Part shown: in pieces, positions 13,196 to 22,640 of the stretch
Position numbering within the stretch: position 1 is the first letter of the stretch
Layout: each line of letters starts with the position of its first letter
NCBI RefSeq assembly: GCF_016862935.1
Contig: NZ_BONX01000073.1
Coordinates: 1-48,988 of the forward strand
Source: Plantactinospora mayteni
Lineage (GTDB): Bacteria > Actinomycetota > Actinomycetes > Mycobacteriales > Micromonosporaceae
Direction of reading: 5' to 3'
DNA length: 48,988 bases
The notes under the pieces: model-generated
What the model was told of the DNA's origin: nothing
The model's input: the letters and a program-made list of their open reading frames with translations, nothing else
Databases searched by the model: none
Position numbers and translations under genes: made by a program

Positions 13196-15922
13196 TCAGC
13201 TCCGCGCGCAGCTCACCGGCGCCGGCACGGCGTTCGCGCCGGTCCAACTGCCGAGGAAGCCGAACGTGGTGGAGACGTTCGGTGCCAGGCTGCCGTTGTA
13301 CGAGACGTTCCGCACCGAAACCGCCGCACCGGTCTGGGTGTGCGTACCGCCCCAGATCTGGCTGATCGTCTGGCCGTTGGCGAAACTCCAGCCCACCGTC
13401 CAGCCGGTGATCGCCGACGCGCCGGTGTTCTGCACGGTCACCTCGGCCTGGAAGCCGCCCTGCCACGAGCCGGTCACCCGGTAGGAGGCCGTACAGGCCC
13501 CGCTCGGCGGGGGCGTGCTGGTCGGGGTGGCCGTCGGGGGCCGGGTGGTCGGGGTGGCCGTCGGCGGGCGGGTGGTCGGAGTCGCCGTCGGGGTGCCGGT
13601 GGGCGGGTTGGAGGGGCCGCCGAGCCGGTCCGCGACCAGGATGCCCCGACCGTTGGTACCGAGGTAGACCCGTCCGTAGACCCTCGGGTCACCGGTCAGC
13701 GCCTCGCCCATGTTGCCGTACTGGTGCTGGTCGTCGTTGATCCGTACCCAGGCGCCGCCGGCGTTGTCCGACCGGTACACCCCGCGTACGTCGTCGACGG
13801 TGGCGACCGCGAAGACCGCCGGGTACGTCTGCCCGGGCGCCGCCCGGCCGAACCCGACGTTGACCGCGCTGCTCACGTTCGACAGCTTCGTGAAACTCGC
13901 TCCGGAGTTGGTGGACCGGAACACGCCGGTGTCGCCGGCCAGCCAGATGTCCCCCTCGGCTCCGGCCACCGCCTTGAACTTCGCGCCGCTGCTCGGCAGC
14001 CCGGTGGCGGCGGAGGCGGTGAAGCTCTGCCCGCCGTTGGTGCTGACGTAGAACCGGCCGGCCGAGTAGCCGTAGAACTTGTTCGGGTTCACCCGGTCGG
14101 CCTCGACGACCGCGTTCGCCGGGATGCCGCTGGACTGGCTCCACGAGTTGCCGTACCCGACGGAGTAGACCACCTGTTGGCCGGAGTCGCCGGGTGCCCA
14201 GACGAACCGGCTGCCGTTGGCGGCCACCGCGACGGTGCCGCCGCTGTTGACGCCGCCCGGCTCCTGGGCCTGGAACCAGTTCGCCCCGCCGTCGGTGGAG
14301 AAGGCGACGTGGCTGTCGTTCGGGCGGTCGGCGTCGGTGAAGTTGCCGGCCCGGACCATGATGCTCGGGTTCAGCTCGGCGAAGTCCAGGCTGGTGGTGC
14401 TGGTGAAGACCGGCTGGGTGAACATCGCCGCCGGTACCGTGTCCAGGCTGGTGTGCCGGAAGCCGCCGACGTCGCCGAGCGCACTGACCAGCGGGGCGCC
14501 CGAGGGCGGGCTGACCAGGTCGAGCACGGCGGTCTCCTCCAGCCCTCGGACCATCGGCCGGATGGTGACCGTGCCGCCGCTGTCCCAGTTGCGCAGGTTG
14601 GTGGTGCCGTAGATGGTGGCGCCGGTGCCGTACATCAGCCGGTTGCCGTCGAACGGGTCGATCTCGACGGACTCGTTCATCCAGCCGAGCTTCGGGGTCT
14701 CCTCCGGCGGGGACGGGTTGGCGCCGAAGGTCAGCCACGGCACCGAGCTGATGTCCATGCTGTAGCGCTTGGAGCGGTTCGGATACGAGGTGAAGTCCCA
14801 GATCCGGGTCCAGGTCGCGCCGCCGTCCGTACTCCGGAAGAAGATCGCGTCCGGCCACCAGGAAATCTGTGTCGCCACCATGATGGTGTTCGGGTTCTGC
14901 CGGTCGATGGTCAACCCGCTGTACCCGTAGTACGCGTCGGCGCTGCTGGACGGTACCGGGCTGATCTGGGTCCACGCCCCGGTGGCCCGGTTGAACTTCC
15001 AGACGTCGCCCTTGCCGCCGTCGTACGGGCCGCCGGTGTCGCTGGTGGCGATGTAGAGGAAGCCGCCGACCGGGTCGACGACACCCTTGTGCGCCAGGTA
15101 GCCGGTGGGCTGGCCGGCGATCCGCTCCCAGCTCGTACCGCCGTTGGTGCTCCGGTAGACCGGGTTCTGCTTGTCCGCGACCCCGACGTAGATGGTCTGG
15201 GTGGTGTTGCCGGCGGTGCCGGTGGACTTGTCGAAGCTGACCCAGGTGACACCCTGGTTGCCGTTCAGGTAGTTGTTCGGGTCGTTCGGGTCCTGGGCAT
15301 AGTTGCCGGGGTTCGGGAAGTTGCCCACCTTGGCCCAGGTGGCGCCGTAGTCGGTACTGCGCCAGAGTCCGTTGCCGCCCTCGGCGCCGTAGTAGACGAC
15401 GCTGTTCCGGTTCGGGTCGACGGCGAGCCGCTCGCCCTGGCCCCGCCCCGGCATGTTGCCACCCACCTTGAACGGCAACTGGTATGCCTGCCAGGTGTTG
15501 CCCTTGTCGGTGGAGCGCAGGATCGCGCCGTTGTTCGGGTCCCAGTCGTTGGTATACATCCCAACCGCCGCGTAGACCCGGTTGGTCTGCACCGGGTCGG
15601 TGGCGATGCTGAGCACGCCGTTCCAGCCCCACCGGTCCCAGCCGACCCAGTCCAGCAGCGGGGTCCAGCTCTGGCTGGACTGCTCCCAGCGGTAGGCGCC
15701 GCCGATGTCGGTGCGGGCATAGATCAGGTTCCGCTCGGTGGGGTTGAAGACGATGCCGGGGACGAAGCCGCCGCCGTCGATCCGGACGTTCTTCCACGAG
15801 TACGGCTCCGCCGCAGCGGCCGAGGCCGGAGTCGCGGAGGGGCTGACGGCGATCTGGGCCACCACGGCCACCGCGCCGGCGGCCAGTACGGCCGCGAGCG
15901 AACTGGCGAGACTTCTACGCAT
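13196..15922 (-). CDS. Secreted xyloglucanase, GH74 with C-terminal CBM2
   Basis: 908 residues. A signal peptide (1-37, ends SAAAA) is followed by a tandem seven-bladed beta-propeller GH74 domain (about 40-770) with repeated 'STDGG/STNGG..W' blade motifs. The two catalytic Asp are expected in 'YARTDIGGAYRW' and 'SALGDVGGFRH'. A Thr/Pro linker built from repeats of TATPTTRPP leads to a CBM2 (about 805-908, 'GSWQGGFQAEVTVQNTG', 'ITGWTVGWSF'). It cleaves the beta-1,4-glucan backbone of xyloglucan in plant walls. The ATG at 15922 has GGGAG about 9 bases upstream. With the other CBM2 protein and the amylase it indicates growth on plant polysaccharides. Confidence 0.95.
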   Translation of the reverse strand: MRRSLASSLAAVLAAGAVAVVAQIAVSPSATPASAAAAEPYSWKNVRIDGGGFVPGIVFNPTERNLIYARTDIGGAYRWEQSSQSWTPLLDWVGWDRWGWNGVLSIATDPVQTNRVYAAVGMYTNDWDPNNGAILRSTDKGNTWQAYQLPFKVGGNMPGRGQGERLAVDPNRNSVVYYGAEGGNGLWRSTDYGATWAKVGNFPNPGNYAQDPNDPNNYLNGNQGVTWVSFDKSTGTAGNTTQTIYVGVADKQNPVYRSTNGGTSWERIAGQPTGYLAHKGVVDPVGGFLYIATSDTGGPYDGGKGDVWKFNRATGAWTQISPVPSSSADAYYGYSGLTIDRQNPNTIMVATQISWWPDAIFFRSTDGGATWTRIWDFTSYPNRSKRYSMDISSVPWLTFGANPSPPEETPKLGWMNESVEIDPFDGNRLMYGTGATIYGTTNLRNWDSGGTVTIRPMVRGLEETAVLDLVSPPSGAPLVSALGDVGGFRHTSLDTVPAAMFTQPVFTSTTSLDFAELNPSIMVRAGNFTDADRPNDSHVAFSTDGGANWFQAQEPGGVNSGGTVAVAANGSRFVWAPGDSGQQVVYSVGYGNSWSQSSGIPANAVVEADRVNPNKFYGYSAGRFYVSTNGGQSFTASAATGLPSSGAKFKAVAGAEGDIWLAGDTGVFRSTNSGASFTKLSNVSSAVNVGFGRAAPGQTYPAVFAVATVDDVRGVYRSDNAGGAWVRINDDQHQYGNMGEALTGDPRVYGRVYLGTNGRGILVADRLGGPSNPPTGTPTATPTTRPPTATPTTRPPTATPTSTPPPSGACTASYRVTGSWQGGFQAEVTVQNTGASAITGWTVGWSFANGQTISQIWGGTHTQTGAAVSVRNVSYNGSLAPNVSTTFGFLGSWTGANAVPAPVSCARS

Positions 15923-16174
15923 GTGTACGGCTCCCTGTGTCAAAGAGCTTGCGCTGGCCGGCGCATCCGGGGGTTGGCACGCCGGGGGGTCGGACGAACC
16001 GTCGGCGCGGCGGGCGTTCCGATGTGGACGCCGGGAACGATCCGGACCGCTATGGTCCCGCCGATCGCGCGCATGGACGGAGGACTTCCCGAGCCGGGAG
16101 CTGCCCCTGCTCCCGTGGCGTCGTCCTGGCTCCCGCAGGGCGTCGTGCAGACGCTCACACACCGCTGTACACGC

Positions 16175-16197
16175 TGTCAATAGTTGGAGTCCCAAAC
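16175..16197 (-). promoter_or_regulatory. Possible promoter/operator for the xyloglucanase
   Basis: On the minus strand TTGACA (16180-16175) is a perfect -35 hexamer. It is preceded by the imperfect palindrome AGTTTGGGACTCCAACT around 16182-16198. No good -10 is visible at 17 bases. The leader between here and 15923 contains no gene. Confidence 0.3.
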
Positions 16198-16211
16198 TAA
16201 ACCCGGCGGTA

Positions 16212-16239
16212 CAGGGCCGGCTCACGGGAGCCGGCCCTG
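16212..16239 (-). terminator. Hairpin after the polytopic membrane protein
   Basis: CAGGGCCGGCTC (16212-16223), loop ACGG, GAGCCGGCCCTG (16228-16239), a perfect 12-bp stem 13 bases past the stop of the gene ending at 16252. Confidence 0.75.
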
Positions 16240-16251
16240 CGGTGGGCCGGT

Positions 16252-18336
16252 TCAGCCGAGCCGGAACACCACCGAGCCGGCGACCTCCTCGCGGGTGATC
16301 CCCAGCCCGTCGACCGGCCGGTTCAGCACCTCCTGCCACGGCGTCCCGGCCAGGTACTCCGGCAGCACCACCACGGTACGAACACCGACCTGCCGCAGGT
16401 GGTCGACGCTGAGCCGGTCGGGGAAGCTCGCCGTGATGCCGAGGGTCTGCGCCTGCGAGTCCGGGGTGAAGGCGGCCAGTCCGTTCACGATCTTGGGGAA
16501 GCCGTCGGTGGACCAGAGCATCACGCTGAACTCCAGGGTGCCGCTGCTCGGCAGCACCAGCAGCGGGCCCTCGACCCCGCGCAACGCGGCCGGCTGCGGG
16601 ATCACCGGCGCGTGCGGGGTGGTGTTGACCCCCTCGACGACGATCAGCGCGAGCGGGATCAGTGCGACCAGCCGGACCAGCGCCGTCCGGAACCGGGCGG
16701 CACGCCGGCCGAGGGCTGGCCGGTCCGGCTCTTCGGCGTCCGGCGGGGGCTGGTAGGCGGCCATCCGCAACACGGGTACCGGCACGCCGGGTCGCCCCGC
16801 CCGTTCCGCCGGAGCCTGATCCGGCGCCTGGTCGGGCTGCCCCGGGTCGGTGGCGGGCGGCTTCTCGGTCTTGGCCGACGGACCCGGCTCCGGTCGGGGC
16901 TGGTCGGCGGCGGGCTCCGTGCCGAGCTGGGTCAGCGCGGTCAGCGCACCGGCGGCCAGGATGCCGAGCAGCAGGGTCGTCCAGAGCACCAGCCGACCGG
17001 AGGTCCGGATCGCGTCGAAGCCGGGTGCGTGCAGCACCAGGGTGGCGTACCCGGGATCGCCGTCGCCGCCGAGCGTGGTGCCGCTGGCCAGCCCGACGCT
17101 GACCAGTACGCCGGCCGCGAGCAGGAGCCGGTGCCGCAGTCGCCACACCGAGAAGAACAGCCCGGCGAAGGCCAGCCCGATGATCACGACCCCGGGCAGC
17201 AGGGTCATCTCGCCGGCGAAGCTGAGGCTCGCCCGGGCGGCGGCGTGCCGTTCACCCCAGAGCCAGTTCTCGGGCGGCGCGGTCAGGAAGCCCCGCCACG
17301 GCGGCGAGAACATCTGCACGTGCGCCAGGCTCCGCCGGCCGGCCGGGTGCCGGGCCACCACCTCGAAGTAGGGCAGCGCCATGAGGATGGTGATCCCACC
17401 GAACACCGCCCCGCCGGCCAGGTCGGCGAGGAGCAGCCGTCGACCGAACGGCGGACGGGACCGGCGCCGCCACCAGGACCAGGCGTAACCGACACCGGCG
17501 GCCAGGCAGACCAGCGCCAGCACGTAGCCGAACGGCAGCCCGATGCCGAAGCCGAGAGTCATCTGCCAGGCCGCCACCAGCCAGCCGGCGAAGGCCCAGC
17601 CGGGACGGCGCCGGTCCGGCCGGTAGCCGTACCGCAGCGACCAGCCGTGCCCCCGGGCCAGCATCGCCAGGGCCAACGCGATGCCGCCGATGGAGAGCAC
17701 GTGCAGGTGCCCGGCCTGGGCCAGCTTCCAGGGGGCGTACCCGAAGGCGACCCCGGCCGCCGCGGCACCGATCCGGCCCGCGCCGAGCTGCCGGACCAGC
17801 GCGTACGCCCCGATGAAGGCGAGCGCGTGCACCAGCACGTAGAGGATGTTGTAACGGACCACGGCGGCCACCGGACCCTCGCCGACCATGCCGAACGGGG
17901 CGTAGCCGAGCAGGGTGTCGGAGTAGGCGTAGGTGTAGGGCTCCGGATAGAAGGTGTTGGAGTGCCACAACTGGGTCGGGTCGTTCAGCACCGCGTGGCC
18001 GCCCCAGGCGATCTGCCACGCCTGGAGGGTCGGATCCCCGATGTCCTGCGGAATCGTGCTGGTGATGTCGCGCAGGGTCGGCCAGGTCAGCAGCACCGCC
18101 AGCAGCAGCCCGCCGAGTACGGCCAGCGTCCACTCGTGGCTCACCAGCCGTACCAGGAAGGGGGCCCGGGGCACCCGACCCGAGCCGACCGGCGGGGCGG
18201 CCCGCTCCGGCGGTCCCGTCCGGTGCTCGGGCCCGCCACCGGCCCGCTCGTCGGACCTGCCACCAGCCCGCTCGTCGGGTCCGCCACCAGCCTGGTCGTC
18301 GGGTCCGGCCGGCGCCGTCTGCCGCTCGATCGTCAT
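16252..18336 (-). CDS. Polytopic membrane protein, GT-C glycosyltransferase-like
   Basis: 694 residues. The first ~65 residues are cytoplasmic, hydrophilic and built from 24-bp repeats (motif DERAGGGP). About 11-12 TM helices follow. Between the first helices is a short loop with 'IGDPTLQAWQIAWG' and 'SNTFYPEPYTYAYSD', the acidic first-loop pattern of lipid-linked-sugar GT-C enzymes and their relatives. A second hydrophilic, Pro-rich insertion lies before a last TM and a C-terminal extracytoplasmic domain (about 570-694). The substrate is unknown. The ATG at 18336 is preceded by GGAAGGA at 9 bases; two further upstream starts (18345, 18372) are less well placed. It is transcribed away from the BON gene. 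Confidence 0.8.
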   Translation of the reverse strand: MTIERQTAPAGPDDQAGGGPDERAGGRSDERAGGGPEHRTGPPERAAPPVGSGRVPRAPFLVRLVSHEWTLAVLGGLLLAVLLTWPTLRDITSTIPQDIGDPTLQAWQIAWGGHAVLNDPTQLWHSNTFYPEPYTYAYSDTLLGYAPFGMVGEGPVAAVVRYNILYVLVHALAFIGAYALVRQLGAGRIGAAAAGVAFGYAPWKLAQAGHLHVLSIGGIALALAMLARGHGWSLRYGYRPDRRRPGWAFAGWLVAAWQMTLGFGIGLPFGYVLALVCLAAGVGYAWSWWRRRSRPPFGRRLLLADLAGGAVFGGITILMALPYFEVVARHPAGRRSLAHVQMFSPPWRGFLTAPPENWLWGERHAAARASLSFAGEMTLLPGVVIIGLAFAGLFFSVWRLRHRLLLAAGVLVSVGLASGTTLGGDGDPGYATLVLHAPGFDAIRTSGRLVLWTTLLLGILAAGALTALTQLGTEPAADQPRPEPGPSAKTEKPPATDPGQPDQAPDQAPAERAGRPGVPVPVLRMAAYQPPPDAEEPDRPALGRRAARFRTALVRLVALIPLALIVVEGVNTTPHAPVIPQPAALRGVEGPLLVLPSSGTLEFSVMLWSTDGFPKIVNGLAAFTPDSQAQTLGITASFPDRLSVDHLRQVGVRTVVVLPEYLAGTPWQEVLNRPVDGLGITREEVAGSVVFRLG
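18218..18313 (-). repeat. 24-bp in-frame tandem repeat (about four copies)
   Basis: Units at 18242-18265, 18266-18289 and 18290-18313, with a diverged copy at 18218-18241. They encode eight-residue repeats (DERAGGGP-like) in the N-terminal tail of the membrane protein. Confidence 0.75.
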
Positions 18337-18580
18337 CCTGCCCATTCCTTCCGGCCCGGGCCCTGTCCCCACAGCACACCGGCGCCTGCCCCGGAGCAGG
18401 TCACCGGCATTGATGATTCCTGATGTTCGCCAGGGCTGTCACGCCCCCGCTCCGGCTCACCCCCGGCGGGTGAGGAGCGCTCACCCGAGGGCGGGCCAGA
18501 GTCGAAGCGCTGACGTGACCGGCGGGGCGGAGCCTACCGGTCGCCCGGAGCGCCGTACCCGACCGTTCGGAGGACCGAGA

Positions 18581-19258
18581 ATGGCCAGCCGCGCGACGAA
18601 CCCCAGCGACGAGGAGATGCAGCGCGACATCCTGGCGGAGTTGGCCTGGGAGCCCCGGGTCCAGCCGAACGAGATCGGTGTCGCGGTGCAGGACGGCGTG
18701 GTGACGCTGCGCGGCTGGGTGGACAACTACGCCAAGAAGTGGGCGGCGGAGCGGGCCGCGCACCGGGTACACCGGGTCCGGGCGGTCGCGAACGACCTGG
18801 AGGTACGCCTGCCGTCCTCGGCCGAGCGCGACGACCCCGAGATCGCGGCGGCGGTGACCCGGGCCCTGGACTGGGACGCCTTCGTCCCCACCGCCGAGAT
18901 CGACGTGACCGTCTCCAACGGTTGGGTCGTGTTGCGCGGCGAGGTCGAGTGGGAATACCAGCGCCGCGCCGCCGAGCAGGCGGTACGCCGACTCGCCGGA
19001 GTCCGTGGCCTCACCAACGGGATCTCGGTGCAACCGCACGAGCAACCGGAGCTGGCCGAGATCTCGGAACGGATCCACAGTGCACTGGTACGCAGCGTGG
19101 AGACCGACGCGGCGGGGATCGACATCCGGATCGAGGGCGACGCGGTGGTGCTGACCGGCAACGTCCGGTCGTGGCTCGAACGCGAGGAGGCCGAACGGGT
19201 CGCCTGGTCGGCCCCGGGGGTGACGACCGTCGACAACCACATCACCGTACGGCTGTGA
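18581..19258 (+). CDS. Triple BON-domain protein
   Basis: 225 residues with three BON domains (about 12-77, 84-151 and 155-225). Each has the strand-helix-strand pattern with 'V.DGVVTLRGWV', 'VSNGWVVLRGEV' and 'IEGDAVVLTGNV'. There is no signal peptide or TM helix, so it is likely cytoplasmic, unlike Gram-negative OsmY. BON proteins bind phospholipid surfaces and are often induced by osmotic or envelope stress. GGAGG sits 9 bases before the ATG. It stands alone, divergent from the membrane protein and convergent with the LAL regulator. Confidence 0.92.
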   Translation: MASRATNPSDEEMQRDILAELAWEPRVQPNEIGVAVQDGVVTLRGWVDNYAKKWAAERAAHRVHRVRAVANDLEVRLPSSAERDDPEIAAAVTRALDWDAFVPTAEIDVTVSNGWVVLRGEVEWEYQRRAAEQAVRRLAGVRGLTNGISVQPHEQPELAEISERIHSALVRSVETDAAGIDIRIEGDAVVLTGNVRSWLEREEAERVAWSAPGVTTVDNHITVRL

Positions 19259-19260
19259 GG

Positions 19261-19277
19261 CGTCGGGCTCGCCGACG
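19261..19277. terminator. Weak hairpin between BON and LAL genes
   Basis: CGTCGG (19261-19266) pairs with CCGACG (19272-19277), a short GC stem in the 54-bp gap between convergent genes. Confidence 0.35.
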
Positions 19278-19312
19278 ACGTGGCCGACTGGGACGGCCGC
19301 TCCGAGAAACAG

Positions 19313-22300
19313 TCAGATCAGGTTGAGTTCGCGGGCCCGGCGTACGGCGTCCCGGCGCCGGGTGGCGTCGAGCTTGCGGTAGATGTTCCGGACGTGCGTC
19401 TTGACGGTGTTGACCGAGAGCGACAGCTCCGCCGCGATCTCCACATTGGACAGGATGCTCTGTAGGTAGCGGAGCACGGTCAGCTCCCGCTCGGTCAGCG
19501 GCTCACCCGGTGGTGCCGCCGACGACATCGCCGGTCCGGCCGCCCCGTCGGCGGCGTCGAGCAACTCCCGCACCATCGGCCAGTACGCCGTACCCGAGTC
19601 GAGGTGGGCGGCGAGCAGGTCCCGTACCGGCGGATCAGCCCGGGTGAAGACCTGCCGGAAGCCCTCTGGTTCGGCCAACCGCAGCACGTGTTCCAGCACC
19701 CGGGCGGCGCGGCGGTGGTCGCCGGTCAGCCGGGCCGCGCTCGCGTCGAGCAGTCCGGCCGCCAGCCGCAGCGGAAGCGGTCCACCAGCCCCGGCCGGCG
19801 CCTCCCAGTCCGGCAGCGTACGCAGGGCGGCCTGCGGATCCCGCGCCCGCAGGTGGGCCCGGGACAGCGCCACCGCCAGCGGCTCGACCGGGGCCGTTCC
19901 GCGCTCCAGTGCCGGGGTCAGCATCTCCCTGGCCAGCTCCACGTCGCCGTGGTCGATCCACAGCTCCGCCTCGGCGGCGAGCAGCCAGTGCGCCAGTGGC
20001 TGCGCCTCCGCCCGATCGCCGAGGCGGCGCCGGCTGCCCGCCAGCACCTGGTGTGCACCGGTCAGGTCGCCCCGGTCACGCAGCAGTCGAGCCTGGATCA
20101 CGCCGACCAGACCGTGCACGAGCGGCTCGTCGACGTACTCGGCGGCCCGGACGCCGAGCGCCAGGTTGGCGTCCGCGTCGTCCGGCCGGTCCCGGTACAG
20201 CGCGACGAGCGCCTGCGCGAGACAGCCGTGTACGCCGTCCGCCGGCCGGACCAGCCCGCCGAAGGGTGCCGCGCCGAGTGCCGCGCGGGCGGCCTCGTCC
20301 GCGCTGGTCAGCTCGCCCCGGATCGCCCGGGTCAGGGCCAACCTGCCCAGGCACAGCCGACGGACCCGGGACAGCCCCGCCCGGGTCGCCTCGGCCAGCC
20401 CGTCGGCGATCTCCGGCTCGGCAGCGGTCGGCTCGCCCGTCCCGAACCGGATCGTCCCGGGCACCATCCTGGCCACCACGCTCGCCCGGAGTTCGAGATC
20501 GCTCCGGCCGGAGTCCCCGCCGTCGACCAGGTCGACCCCGAGCCGCCCCAGGTCGGGCGGACCCCCCAGCCCCGAGTCGGGCGGATCCCCCAGCCCGGAG
20601 TCGGGCGGGCCAGCCCAGCCCGCTGCACCCAGCTCAGCTCGGCCCGCACCGAGGAGGTCGGTCCGGGCGGGGTCGGACAGGTCAGGGTGGCCGGGGTGGC
20701 CGGGGTCGAGCAGGGTGAGCCGGCCCAGGTCGATTCGGTCGGCGTCCAGATAGGCGTCGACCTCGACGCCCACGACCGGACCACCGTCGACGCCCACGAC
20801 CGGGCCACCGTCGACGCTCAGCTTCGGGCCCGGGTCGCCGCCCAGTCCCGTGACCGCGTCGGCGGTCACCTCCGGGACGCCGGAGTGGATGTCCGGCGGA
20901 TCCGGTCGGAGAAGGTCGGCGACACCGGCGCGTACCGCCGGTTCGTCCCCGGCCGACTGGGCGACGGCCAGCCGCAGGGCCGCCGCGATCCGCCGGAACC
21001 GGTGCCGGCCGGCGGCGTCGAGCAGGTCGGTGTGCTCGGCGGCGAGCGCGAGATAGCCGGTGGCGGCGGCCGGCTCGCCCCCGTCCAGCCGATCGGCGGC
21101 ACAGGCCAGGCCGAGTTCGGGGTCGGCCCGGACCACCTCCGGGGACGGTGCCGGCGGCGCCGGCCGGGTCGGGGCGTACTGGCCGTAGGGGACGAGGTCG
21201 GGCCAGTGCCGCAGCAGCACTCCGGTCGCGTACGGCCAGTCGTGGGCGGCGAGCGCGTGCCGGAGCGCCTCGGCCGGCAGGTCGTGCGCGGTGAGCCAGG
21301 TGGCGGCTCTGCGGTGCAGCTCGGCCACCTGCTCGGCGGGGCGACGCGCCAACTCGGACCGGAGCAGTTCGCCGAGCATCGGATGGCACCGGTATCCCGC
21401 CGGCCGGCCGCCGAGCGGGATCACGAACCCGCCGAGACGGTCCAGTTCGGACAGTACCCGGGCCGCGTCGGTCCGCCCGGTCAGCGTGTCCAGCAGCTCG
21501 GCGGAGAAGCCCGCCACCAGCGATGCCCGGCAGAGCATCTCCCGGGCGTCGCCGGACAGCTCGGCGAGCAGTTCCTCGGTCAGATAGTCGCCGACATCCG
21601 GATACTCGCCGGTGAACTCCTCGACGAAGCGGGCCGGGTCGGGGTGGCCCGGCAGGGCGAGCGCAGCGAACCGCAGGCCGGCGGGCCAGCCCTCGGTACG
21701 GCCCACCAGCCCGCGGACCTGCTCGGGCGGCAGCGGCTCCCCGTACGCGGAGAAGAGGTCGGCGACCTCGTCGGGGCGGAACGCCAGGTCGGTGGCGCGG
21801 ATCTCGGTCAACTCCCCGCTGAGCCGCCAGCGGTGCAGGGCGAGCCCCGGGTCGGTACGGCAGCCGATCACCAGCCGCAGCCGTCCCGCCGTGTGCCGGA
21901 GCAGGAACTCCAGCCCACTGGAGACCTCCGGGTCGTCCACCTGGTGCAGATCGTCCAGGATCAGCGTCGCCGGCCCGGTACGCCGAGCCAGCTGGTCGGC
22001 GAGGGATTCCAGCCCGTACGCCGGATCCGGTTCGTCCCCGGCATCCGGTTCCGGGCCGTCGACGGCCGGCCGCAGCGCGGCGTACAGGTATGACCAGAGC
22101 CGTGCGCCGCCGTCACCCGGCTCCAGCGAGAGCCAGCCCACCGGGCCCCGGTCCGGGCTCTGTCCGGCCCGGCCGTCCGTCGCGTTACGGGCCCGGTACC
22201 AGGAACTCAGCAGCACCGTCTTGCCCCAGCCGGCCGAGGCCGAGACCAGGGTCAGCGGCCCGGCCGTACCGAGGTCGAGCAGCTCGAACAGCCGGGGTCG

Positions 22301-22450
22301 GGGCAGCAGCACCGCCCCGGAGCGCGGCGCGGCGGTCAGCTTCGCGGTGAGCAGCGGCGGCGGACGCCCGGCCCCGCCGTCCGGGCCGGCGGCTGCCCCG
22401 GCGGTGGCCGGCGCCACCGTTCCGGCGAGTAGTTCCTCGATCCGTTCCAT
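19313..22450 (-). CDS. LuxR-family large ATP-binding regulator (LAL/MalT-like)
   Basis: About 1045 residues. A STAND NTPase domain begins with the Walker A 'VSASAGWGKTVLLSSW' (about 72-87) and the Walker B-like 'ATLILDDLHQVDDPEV' (about 162-177). A winged-helix and TPR-like superhelix fill the middle, with a repeat-rich insertion (about 540-640). The C-terminus is a LuxR HTH ('PLTERELTVLRYLQS', 'LSVNTVKTHVRNIYRKL'). MalT-type proteins bind an inducer and ATP, oligomerise, then activate transcription. The target is unknown; neighbouring secreted enzymes are candidates only by position. The ATG at 22450 lies 13 bases from GGAGGAGG; a TTG at 22456 has better spacing (7) and may be the true start. 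Confidence 0.92.
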   Translation of the reverse strand: MERIEELLAGTVAPATAGAAAGPDGGAGRPPPLLTAKLTAAPRSGAVLLPRPRLFELLDLGTAGPLTLVSASAGWGKTVLLSSWYRARNATDGRAGQSPDRGPVGWLSLEPGDGGARLWSYLYAALRPAVDGPEPDAGDEPDPAYGLESLADQLARRTGPATLILDDLHQVDDPEVSSGLEFLLRHTAGRLRLVIGCRTDPGLALHRWRLSGELTEIRATDLAFRPDEVADLFSAYGEPLPPEQVRGLVGRTEGWPAGLRFAALALPGHPDPARFVEEFTGEYPDVGDYLTEELLAELSGDAREMLCRASLVAGFSAELLDTLTGRTDAARVLSELDRLGGFVIPLGGRPAGYRCHPMLGELLRSELARRPAEQVAELHRRAATWLTAHDLPAEALRHALAAHDWPYATGVLLRHWPDLVPYGQYAPTRPAPPAPSPEVVRADPELGLACAADRLDGGEPAAATGYLALAAEHTDLLDAAGRHRFRRIAAALRLAVAQSAGDEPAVRAGVADLLRPDPPDIHSGVPEVTADAVTGLGGDPGPKLSVDGGPVVGVDGGPVVGVEVDAYLDADRIDLGRLTLLDPGHPGHPDLSDPARTDLLGAGRAELGAAGWAGPPDSGLGDPPDSGLGGPPDLGRLGVDLVDGGDSGRSDLELRASVVARMVPGTIRFGTGEPTAAEPEIADGLAEATRAGLSRVRRLCLGRLALTRAIRGELTSADEAARAALGAAPFGGLVRPADGVHGCLAQALVALYRDRPDDADANLALGVRAAEYVDEPLVHGLVGVIQARLLRDRGDLTGAHQVLAGSRRRLGDRAEAQPLAHWLLAAEAELWIDHGDVELAREMLTPALERGTAPVEPLAVALSRAHLRARDPQAALRTLPDWEAPAGAGGPLPLRLAAGLLDASAARLTGDHRRAARVLEHVLRLAEPEGFRQVFTRADPPVRDLLAAHLDSGTAYWPMVRELLDAADGAAGPAMSSAAPPGEPLTERELTVLRYLQSILSNVEIAAELSLSVNTVKTHVRNIYRKLDATRRRDAVRRARELNLI
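20549..20620 (-). repeat. 24-bp in-frame tandem repeat in the LAL regulator (1)
   Basis: Three units (20549-20572, 20573-20596 and a diverged 20597-20620) encode GPPDSGLG-type octapeptides in the central insertion. Confidence 0.75.
20762..20822 (-). repeat. 24-bp in-frame tandem repeat in the LAL regulator (2)
   Basis: Units at 20762-20785 and 20786-20809 plus a partial third encode VDGGPVVG octapeptides. This array is separate from the one 140 bp away and unrelated in sequence. Confidence 0.75.
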
Positions 22451-22586
22451 CGACAACGCCCCACCTCCTCCGGCCCGCCGGATACGACGGTCCGAGGCGG
22501 ATACCCGGCCCGCAGCGGTTCACCCCTTGCGGACGAGCCTGGTTCACCCGGCACCGCCGGGCGATTCCGAGCCGGCGACACGACGC

Positions 22587-22613
22587 GGGCCCGGCGCGCT
22601 GGTCGCCGGGCCC
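22587..22613 (-). terminator. Hairpin after the trypsin-like protease gene
   Basis: GGGCCCGGCG (22587-22596) pairs with CGCCGGGCCC (22604-22613), a 10-bp perfect stem with a 7-nt loop, about 28 bases past the stop. Confidence 0.7.
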
Positions 22614-22640
22614 GGGTGGGGGTCTTCGGAAGCGGGTCGG

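Noticed and set aside
12737-16183. 1148-codon open frame opposite the xyloglucanase gene, and similar long frames opposite the LAL regulator (19604-22093) and the zinc-ribbon gene (27726-30224)
   Set aside because: They are antisense to genes with clear domains and motifs. Their sequence is low-complexity Arg/Gly/Pro typical of GC-rich antisense frames.
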